This document shows, piece after piece, positions 56,214-64,000 of a DNA stretch of 64,000 nucleotides. Under the pieces are notes generated by a model. It saw nothing but the letters and a program-made list of their open reading frames with translations. It was not told the origin of the DNA and searched no databases. The translations under genes and the position numbers were made by a program. Source of the stretch: Ephemerocybe angulata (Eukaryota > Basidiomycota > Agaricomycetes > Agaricales > Psathyrellaceae); assembly GCA_013368325.1 (NCBI GenBank), contig JAACJK010000110.1, positions 1,178,001-1,242,000 of the forward strand. The letters run 5' to 3'. Positions within the stretch are counted from its first letter, which is position 1. Each line of letters opens with the position of its first letter.

Positions 56214-58345
56214 GGCACCTTCGATCTCGACAAGAAAGTGAGACGTGGATGCGGCTGTAGATATGGGAAAGCGATGAGTGGGTATAGTGGGGCTATGGGA
56301 GATGGTGTGCTGGGCGTCTTTACTTATGAGCTTCGACCGCAGATAACCGTCCTAAGAAGACGCTCTGGATATATACGTCGAGAAGGTGTGGTCACCGGGT
56401 CTATCCAGATATGACTCAGCTGCAGCGTGGTAGACCTGGGTGCAAGGTGCTCACCGATAACCAAGATGAAGTTAGAGATGATGGTGGAAGCGCAATCGAG
56501 GATGGTGGCTGTTACAAGTTAACGGCTTGAGGCTTGGAGCTGTTCGTGAGATCACCCATACAAACGCCGAGTGCGTAGGTGGGGCCCGAGGATCCGAGTA
56601 TCCCCCTTCTCGTCGACGCTTCCGCCATGACTGCATACGAACAGCGTGTATTGGACGGGAACCAGCGAGGAGGTCGTGGTCGTTGTCGACCGGTGCAAAA
56701 CGGCGAGCGCGATGTGATGGGAGCACACGCATCCGGGGCTTGGTTCCCACGAAAGGCTGAGAGCCAGTGAGTCACTGCAACTGCCGCTGCACTTGAAGAA
56801 TCAAAGGTCCTGGTGGATGGCAGAGAGGAGAGAGAAGAGAAGAGAAGGAGGAGAGGAGAGAAAGGAGGTAGGATACCGTATGTAGGCTATCTGCGCGCAA
56901 CTCCGGGACACGAGCAGCTTGGGAATCACGGATAAGCGCTTCGCGGCCTGCCAGAAGCCAGCACTCGCGAACGACTCCGCGCACGGTACCTGAGAATCGA
57001 AGGACCAGCCGGAAATATGAGAGACAAACATGACATCTAAATAAAAATGCTCACAGGCAAGTTATGGGTGCTCGCCTTCTGAATCTCCTGGATTTGGCGC
57101 CGAGAACTCCAAAAGAGATTACTGGGTCTATAAACATCCCAAGGCATCGGTAAATGTGCATTTCTCATATCGCCCGAGTCATTCTGTAAGTACCTATAGC
57201 ATAAGGCGATCCGACACAAATCCGACTCCTTCGCCTTGTCCTGGAAACTGGAACGCGGTGCCATGGTACTGGCGTCCAGTGGGGAAGTTACAGGTCATCA
57301 TGGAGACGCTCGCCATTTTTGAGTAATGGCGGGAAGGGACAGGGGAGATGGTGGGAGGAAAGAAAGAAAGATCTGAGGAAAACGCGACGCGTCTTGAAGA
57401 TATACGGCCGCGTCTGCGCACGGGCCATACACGTGAGCGTTTTCAAAGTCCGATCACCCCCAACCCAACTTGAAAGTCTTGAAGTCCTGCACGGCGCGAC
57501 GAAACGTCATGATCTCTTTACCTCCTAGGATACAATGAGTGATGTATTATACATTGACAGAAAACAAGTCAGTCTCAGGTACCGAATAAAAGATTAGAAA
57601 GCTCAGGTTTGTTGTCCCAATAAGGGCAGGTCCTCGGCGACTAGTGCAAAGTGGAAGTCTCGGCTGCGCCATTCCCTGAGCTTCATTGCATCTAGTGAGG
57701 ATACAGAAGCGAAGGCTTATCTTCCTTTTTTTCCTTTAAACCCCAAGATCCTCAACAAGGTCAACGCCTCAATGATTATTCCGGTAATATGTTAGAGGGA
57801 ACCAAGGTCGAGTACAACATCTACAACATCTGCAGTAGCTGTTGAATATCTTCGCTTATACTATCCCCCTTTACAATGAATCGTACGCTTGACCACTCCC
57901 GGAAAACACCTATTATACCTTGTGAGCGCCCAGCCAAGCGCCCAGGCACAAATTCGGCATGGCTCGGCAGCGGTTCCCATACCCACGACATTCCCTGTCA
58001 CAGCCAGTCATCCACTGTCATCCAGCGCTCTGGTCCCGCCAGCTCACTGGCGCCAACTGGGTGTGAAACCCTCATGATGTGATACCAAAACCCTCTTTTT
58101 TACTTCCTCGTCCATATCAACCCCTCTCATCAGCTTCTTTGATACATCTTTCTGGAGGAATTGCTAATTAAGACTGGGAGAGCGAGCATTGTTGCCGTTG
58201 ACAAACCTCGAACCACGACGACGTCATTCATCTGCCTCCACTACTTCCGTTTCTGCTTGCCACTGCGCCAAGGAGACAAATACTGCGGAAGAAGACCACA
58301 GCAAGCTTAACTCGAGGCTATAGGCAGTGATCGACGAGAAGAAAG
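56214..58345. other. 2.1-kb divergent intergenic region
   Basis: Lies between the start of the minus-strand Ser/Arg-rich gene and the plus-strand gene at 58.3 kb, so it must hold both promoters. A purine-rich (GAGA/GGAGA) run is at about 56,820-56,868. A short minus-strand open frame starting MASVSMMTCNFPTGR (near 57,300) and one starting MAEASTRRG (near 56,630) could be upstream exons of the Ser/Arg-rich gene; I could not connect them in phase. Confidence 0.4.
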
Positions 58346-59560
58346 ATGCCGCAGGCCTATACCATGCCAGTCGACGTGCCCAATCTGGATTTCATCTCGG
58401 GAAGACAGAGGTTCGGTGCGTACCCACAAAGTAAGAGAATACAATGCAATTCCCTACATCCACCGTCTTCATTTCCGGCTATTTGGCATACCCATGGCTA
58501 ACATAACACTCCTTTCTTAGATTCGTATGGGTCCTATGGATCGTCTTCTTACAGACGCGAGCGAACGTACTCTCTCCCCACACGACCTCTATCTCCAGGA
58601 CAGGGTGAAAGCGCCCGTGAGCGACAACGGAAAGTTGGGGACCCGGATGACGACCCCCTCGCGCGCATGCGCTCCAACCTTGAGCGTACGACGTTCCTCC
58701 TCTCTAAGATGCGTGTCACCGACCTAGGCCCTGAGCCTGAGGAGATCCGCATCCTTCCCCCGAAAGAGATCTCGCGACACCACTCCGAGCCCACAACCCA
58801 CTCCAAATCCTACTCCCAGTCGCACTCATCCCAGAGTGTGAGGCCAGCCCCGCGCTTCCGTGCGGTAGCAACCCAAATGGAGCGAGTTGACTCGACCTCG
58901 ACAAATACTTCCCTCGCAACGCAGTTTACGCTAGATGTCTCGACCTACTCCTACTCGGGCGCTCCCTCGAAAGACGAGGACCACGGAACAGAGTTCCACC
59001 AGATCATCAACCACGGGCGGCTTTACAACCCGTCCAGAGGCAACATGATCAACCATGGCCACACCCCGCGGAGGACGTACGAGCACACAAGCAGCCCACT
59101 GGCGAAGGCCTCGAAGTCGGGGCATCATGGGAAGGGGAGGGAGGAAGAGGAGGATGTGGGGGAAGCACCTACGTCGCCTGGTTTGGTGGAGGATCAACCA
59201 TGGCCACACCCCGCGGAGGACGTACGAGCACACAAGCAGCCCACTGGCGAAGGCCTCGAAGTCGGGGCATCATGGGAAGGGGAGGGAGGAAGAGGAGGAT
59301 GTGGGGGAAGCACCTACGTCGCCTGGTTTGGTGGAGGGACGGTATGGGTTGAGGGCTCCGAGGCACTCGAAGCTCCCATCACACTCGAAGGGACATTCCG
59401 ACCATTCCCCTCGCCCAGAGCCTGCTCCCCCTGCTCCCACTCGCCCGAGAACCTTGTCGAGGTCAAAGCCCCGCCCCGATCCCAATCCTACACCTCCCCC
59501 TCCCACCCGGTCGTCCTCGAAACACACAGGGGACGATGTCAGACCATCGAAGATTCGTAG
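58346..59560 (+). CDS. Ser/Arg-rich disordered protein, frameshifted by tandem duplication
   Basis: Exons 58346..58430 and 58521..59560 (90-nt intron, phase 1), 374 residues as read. N-terminus MPQAYTMPVDVPNLDFISGR, then RRERTYSLPTRPLSPGQ, LARMRSNLERTTFLLSKMRV, a Ser/His/Arg stretch, and EFHQIINHGRLYNP, which matches the box in the Ser/Arg-rich protein on the other strand. From 59047 a 145-bp segment is present twice. Because 145 is not a multiple of 3, the frame changes in the second copy and ends at 59560. The alternative frame stays open to 59687 with the same Ser/Arg/Pro composition, ending RRVRFD, and is likely the original C-terminus. So the allele is truncated or altered, unless splicing removes a compensating length; no AGGT junction in the unit supports a simple repeat-born intron. 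Confidence 0.6.
59047..59336 (+). repeat. 145-bp perfect or near-perfect tandem duplication
   Basis: GATCAACCATGGCCACACCC begins at 59047 and again at 59192. The two units look identical base for base by eye, which implies a very recent event or an assembly artefact. It lies inside the coding exon of the Ser/Arg-rich gene and shifts its frame by one. Confidence 0.85.
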
Positions 59561-59909
59561 CCGACCGTTTCCCTCAACGTCCCACCATGGGCGCTCAGTG
59601 TCCATCTCGCACCCTCCTCCTGCACTCAGTGAGCCAAGGAAGCGAGTCGCGTCCGCTTTGACCAGGAGAGTGCGGTTTGATATGTGAGTGGTGCATTGTT
59701 CGTTCCTTCGTCCTTCTTCTTAGTGTACAGTTACCTTATACGTATTCTTATCTCATTTTTGGACTATTAGAGCGTAGGAGATGTTGTGTGTAAATTATTG
59801 TCCTTTCTTTGGTCGCCATGCTATCAACAAGACCTTGTGATTAGCGCCCACACTGAGATCAAAGATCAAACCCCCTTTAGAACACGAGGCTTCTCTGCCT
59901 CTTACCACC

Positions 59910-62900
59910 ATGGACATCGCGAAACCCTTTCTCCACCACCTCGACACCAACCATGTACCCTCACAAGCTGAAGTCCCTGTCATACGTTCTCTTCTACAGG
60001 AACATCAAAGAGCGCTCGACACTCTAGACGCTCAGATCGCTGCCCTCACCGCCACACGGAAAGCTCGAGCAACCTTCGTCCAGGGGCACATTGCCCTCGC
60101 TTCACCTATAAAGCGACTCCCAGACGACATCCTCTCTTGCCTCTTTATCGCTCTCTGGATAGAGGAGCCGAAGAATGGAGATATGTCGCCGACCTCCCCG
60201 GGTGTCGTCCTCAGCCACGTCTGTCGCCGATGGCGTCAGCTTGCACTGGCTACCCCGACCTTATGGAGTGCTTTGAAGATCCACTCACCGCCATTGCATC
60301 GGGTTTGTACATACAGTTATGGCAAGGTATCCAGGAACGATGCTGCGCGGAGTTGGGAGAGGGAGGTCAAACGAATCTTAGCAACGTCTTGCGTCTGGAT
60401 CGAACGATCCAAATGTTGCCCCCTCTCTCTGGATGTCAATTTGCCCCACCTAGGGGAGGCTCCATACATGGGTGTGAAGCCGCCCTTGAATACCGGGGAC
60501 CTCCCGTTGCTCGTCGAGGCCATCTGTGATGTATCGTCGAGATGGAGAAAGGCTATAATTCGACTTCCAGCAAACTCCTCTGCCGCAGCTGCAGAGTGGC
60601 CTTATACCCGATTCGCCGCGCTGAAGCCTGAGGACGTGCCCCTCCTTCGCGAGCTGGCCGTCATCCAGGCCGTGAACGATCTCCACATGCCGCCGCCAGC
60701 CATTTCGCCAATGCAACAGGGCCTCGCGATCATAGGTGCCCACTCGCTACATTCCCTATCCTTCGGCCCTCTCCGCGTCCCCCTCGCCAGCCTCTCCGTC
60801 AGATGGGATCAGCTCACCTCGTTGACCTTCAACGGTCGAGTTATAGGCCACGGAGTGCCGTCCTTTGGGGTTAACGAAGCGTTAACCCTCTTCAGAATGT
60901 GCCCTCGGCTCGTCATCTGCGACATCCTCATGTACATCACGGACGTCCCAGATTACGCCGCGCACGCTGGAACCATACGTATGCGGTACCTCGAGTCGCT
61001 GACCTTCCGCTACGCAGTCCCTGGGCGGGCCTTCATGCGTTACGTTGACCTTCCTTCCTTGCACACCCTCCGACTGCCGAACCTCGTTGACCGTGACCAC
61101 TATAAGCCATATACACGGTGAAAGTCACCGGGTGGGACCCATGGGAAGTCATCGGATTTGCACCCTGAATTTACATGGGGTACCCGGTGAGTTTCAATGG
61201 GTTTCTACCTGTTTCTACTGGAATTTACCTGGATTCCCCAGCAAAAAGTATTGGAATTCACCCAGTGAACAAACCCGGTGGAACGGACATTAATCCAACA
61301 GATTTACCCGTCCGTTTGCCGTCCGTCAAAGGTGGTAAAGACGTAATTTCCGGTGAGTTTTGCTGGGCACCCCAGGCATAATCCAGTGACATTCTCTGGG
61401 TGTCACCCGTACTGTACAGCCAGTGAAATAGTGGTATTTTCGAGCTCACAATTGAAATGAAAGGACAATTTGCTCATATTTCATACTACGCAGGGGGCGA
61501 ATTACAGTGAATGTATAGTACAGAATTCTACGGGCACCACAAACCGTGCCAGGGCAATTAGAAGTCCTGAGCGATCTCATGCACGAACCTCTGAAAGGGG
61601 AGCTCCGTGCTCTTCAGGTACCTCCTGATCTCGCGCAGAGCGGGGGTTGTGTTGGTGGCGACTCGCGAGCTGCTTACGGGGGCCGTTTCTTGTGTCCAAG
61701 TTCAGCGCCAAATTCCAAAAATTCGCTAACTAGATGAAATTGACGTACCTCCGGTCGACTTGCGGGTGGTTTAGGCGGGCACATCGAGCACCAAAGCTAT
61801 CGTGGTCTAAATAGAAATGAATGAGCAATGACGAGCACTCAGCGATGGTATAGTACACGCACCTGCCCTCTAACTGAGCTATCGGAACGCCAATGGCGCT
61901 TAGTAGCGTTCAGCGGCCCAATTGAGTAGAAACAGATATTTCACTAATGGCGGTCGGCGACGCGTTAACATGGTTGATAGGTTCATTCGCGTTCACATCG
62001 CTGTTGTACGCGTCGCTGTCATTGGAGTTGGAGAAAGGAGGCGGGGAGACGATGTGTTGGGGTGAAGGACCTTGACGCTGGCGGGTTAGCAGTCAACAGC
62101 TAAAGGAGAGTAATAAGGAATTGACTAACGGCGGTGTTCGCTAAGGCGAAAGTGAGGCGGTCTCGTCCAGATTGGTGTTTGGCGGGTTCGAGTTGAGAAA
62201 CAAGACGCCGAAAGTAAGGGCGAGGTCAAGAGGCGGAGAGCAAGGGGCTGACACACCGCCCTCGCGATTATACATATCAATTTGGAGCTCCGCCTGAACG
62301 AACTTGGCAATTCAGAGGCTCGAGGGGCCTCCAGTGACTACCCAGTAAAACAGAAGCACCCAGTGAAAACACAGGGGCCGTATTTTCCCAAAATATATGA
62401 CCCAGTGAATGGCCAGGGAACTGTGCCAGTGAATACCCACTGGTCCGGTGAACGCCCAGGGAGAGCCAGTGAATGCCCAGGGGTACCCGGTGAGCACCCG
62501 GTGAATTTCACCGTGTATATGGCTCATAGTGGACGGCGATTTCGAGACAGCGGAGGAGGATCCTTGGAACACTATCCAGGAGTGGCTGGAGGCCTATGGG
62601 GTGCAGCTGAAGATCGTCGAGTTCAATATGGCGTATTTGGCGCCGGTGACGTTGGACGCTTGTATGGGACTTTTGAAGGGTGTTGTGGAATTGAGGCTCT
62701 TCTGCAGGAGTAGTTCGCCGCCCTTTCCGCCGAGGCCTCCTCCTCATATCTTACCCCAGGCGAGAATTGATGGAGAGTTCTTGGCCAGACTGGGTGGAAT
62801 GGTTGATGATACCACGAGTCGCTCGGAGGATATTTGGTGTCCGAATCTCGAGGTGGTCCATTTCCCGAAGCATAGGAATGAGTTTACGGAGGAGGATTTA

Positions 62901-63104
62901 TTGGAGTTCATTGTTGCACGGAGTAGGGCCAGTGCAACTGGGGGGTGCGCGAGGCTGCGCCAAGTGGATGCGGTGTTTGATACACTTCAGACGATTGATA
63001 TCCCGGCGCGGTTGGGGGAGCGAGGCGTGTATGTAAACCAGCTTGAGTGCAATGCGGTATATGCTTCGCGTCTCTCGTTATTCTATTATAATATTCTTGA
63101 TTAA
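59910..63104 (+). pseudogene. F-box protein, copy 3, interrupted by a CACTA-type element
   Basis: Coding parts 59910..61097 and 62535..63104. The left part starts PFLHHLDTNHVPSQAEVPVI with helix LDTLDAQIAALTATRKARAT, then the F-box SPIKRLPDDILSCLFIALWI ... VVLSHVCRRWRQLALATPTL, and leucine-rich stretches. It runs to NLVDRD, and the frame then enters the element and stops at 61121. The right part resumes in the same frame with GDFETAEEDPWNTIQEWLEA and the family tail EDIWCPNLEVVHFPKHRNEF, LLEFIVARSRASATGG. Without the insert and one GAC copy the two parts join into a 585-residue protein like copy 2. As it stands the gene yields at most a truncated F-box fragment, unless the element is spliced out or excises. 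Confidence 0.85.
61098..62531. mobile_element. Non-autonomous CACTA-type (CMC/EnSpm-like) DNA transposon, 1,434 bp
   Basis: Terminal inverted repeats of about 37 bp (61098-61134 and 62495-62531) begin CACTAT[AG]AGCCATATACAC and match with two differences. They are flanked by a 3-bp direct duplication GAC (61095-61097 and 62532-62534). CACTA termini plus a 3-bp target duplication define this superfamily. Subterminal regions on both sides are dense in short repeats of the form CC[AG]GTGAA / ACCCGGTG (e.g. 62,340-62,510), as expected for transposase-binding arrays. No transposase-like open frame is present, so it needs a helper. The termini and target duplication are intact, indicating a recent insertion. 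Confidence 0.9.
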
Positions 63105-63935
63105 CAGTATGTGCCTTATCATTCTGTATATCCGCTTCTACCAATGAGTATCTCGCGGTGCAATGTAAATAATCCTGCCGTAGGATTAAAAAAATAGGAG
63201 CCCAGGTGCGGTCCTCTGGCCAATGAGTGTGTAGACTAAACAGTAATCCTTTCTGGCGCATCAGGCTTTAGATTGGCGCCCACCTGATTCATGGCACTGC
63301 CATGGACGGAATGGCTCCTTTCTCAATGACTGTAGCGCAGTTTCAGTGACCAGTCATCGTTCACGATAGAAGGTAAGAGTTCTGCCTCTGGGCGCTCAGC
63401 GCTCCATCTGTGGCACGGACACCTCAATTTCCGCGGTCGTATTGTTCTCTAGCGCATCTATCGTCTTTAGACGGCGTAAATGTCACTTTATCCCTCGCTA
63501 TACAACTGTGTTTGTAGGCCACCTGCCATTAAAATAACAGTGTTCACACCGTTGCCGCCGACATAGTTCATCTCTGAGCTCCCCGTGCGCCCACAGACGC
63601 ACACAGCTGTTGTTGTTCTTATGGACCTAATGTATAAGGGATTCCGGGTTTCTGGCGGTTCGCCAGGTTACGGGGATTTTCAAATTAATGACGGCGGAAA
63701 TGAAGAAGGCAGTATTACCGTTTTTGTTCTCAAGGAACATTGTAGGTACACGACATCGCACATCGGGTGGGTATGTGACCGGGGAACAAAGTTTCAAATC
63801 CTTTGCTGGTAACGCTTATCGAAACCCCTCGCAGGAGGATGGATGCGATCTGACTTAAATACAGCCAGCGTTGTCGGCCTTCAGAACATAGCAGCATTCC
63901 TCTCCTCCAGATCTACCTCACTAGCAGACACTCCC
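63105..63935. other. Intergenic, promoter of the last gene
   Basis: No gene supported. The last ~100 bases (AAATAC near 63,856, then a C/T-rich leader) look like the promoter of the partial gene at the right edge. Confidence 0.4.
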
Positions 63936-64000
63936 ATGGCAGGATCAACCCATAACTTTGAAGGCGCCAATAACTTCCATATTAGCACCTTCCACGCAAA
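63936..64000 (+). CDS. Start of another gene with the shared N-terminal motif (partial)
   Basis: The first 21 codons are visible before the window ends: MAGSTHNF followed by EGANNFHISTFHA. The arrangement F-x-G-A-x-x-F-x-I matches the first exons of the genes at 38.0, 45.1 and 51.7 kb, so this is probably another cluster member on the opposite strand, or a protein such as a NACHT-type receptor that carries the same N-terminus in related fungi. The domain that follows cannot be seen. Confidence 0.55.
   Translation, partial: MAGSTHNFEGANNFHISTFHA

Noticed and set aside
59047..59336. The 145-bp duplication as a newly created spliceosomal intron
   Set aside because: The unit contains no AGGT, so symmetrical donor/acceptor use between copies is not possible; other splice sites cannot be ruled out.
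61850..61895. tRNA 5' half on the minus strand (GATAGCTCAGTTAGAG, A-box-like)
   Set aside because: No B box or closing acceptor within 150 bp; lies inside the CACTA-type element.

Overview
The window is nuclear DNA of a filamentous fungus, almost certainly an agaricomycete (mushroom-forming basidiomycete). Genes are dense, on both strands, and split by many short introns (mostly 50-70 nt, GT...AG). Several families are typical of that group: a KDZ-associated CxC6-type protein, a TET/JBP-type dioxygenase, an RTC4-like protein, expanded F-box proteins, a DUF1996 secreted protein and a type I metacaspase. Exon coordinates were worked out by hand from splice signals and reading-frame closure. They fit in frame throughout but have no transcript support.

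Region 1 (1-9.3 kb) looks transposon-like. Perfect hairpins with 5-nt loops lie upstream of a KDZ-associated cysteine-cluster gene. A 50-bp minisatellite follows, then a TET/JBP-like 2-oxoglutarate/Fe(II) dioxygenase with its catalytic residues intact. Only 77 bp away, tail to tail, is a gene for a large RTC4-like protein with an extra Cys cluster and SUMO-interacting-type motifs.

Region 2 (10.8-36 kb) is mostly ordinary chromosome: a single-pass membrane protein, a TBL1/Sif2-like WD40 protein, two small helical unknowns, a short tropomyosin-like protein, a secreted acidic/basic protein, an acidic unknown, tRNA-dihydrouridine synthase Dus1, a NOPCHAP1 homologue whose 3' end has been triplicated, a HAM1-like lipid-binding-fold protein, a metacaspase, an F-box protein and a DUF1996 protein.

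Region 3 (36.8-64 kb) is the most unusual part. Eight fast-evolving, low-complexity genes (seven on the minus strand, one on the plus), plus the start of a ninth at the right edge, share short sequence modules. Three consecutive genes carry seven copies of a 20-residue motif, roughly Y-x-Q-x-x-[IV]-x-G-x-[IV]-[IV]-N-G-x4-S-x-[IF]. Several begin with a common N-terminal motif, F-x-[NG]-A-x-x-F-x-[IV]. Two share NFGDNYGT, and two share HGRL-x-NP. They are interleaved with paralogous F-box genes. I infer a locus of self-assembling or signalling adaptor-like proteins under rapid turnover, but no function is shown by the sequence.

Recent DNA rearrangement is visible at the right end. A 145-bp tandem duplication shifts the frame of one disordered-protein gene. 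A 1,434-bp non-autonomous CACTA-type transposon, with about 37-bp terminal inverted repeats and a GAC target-site duplication, interrupts the third F-box gene exactly in frame.
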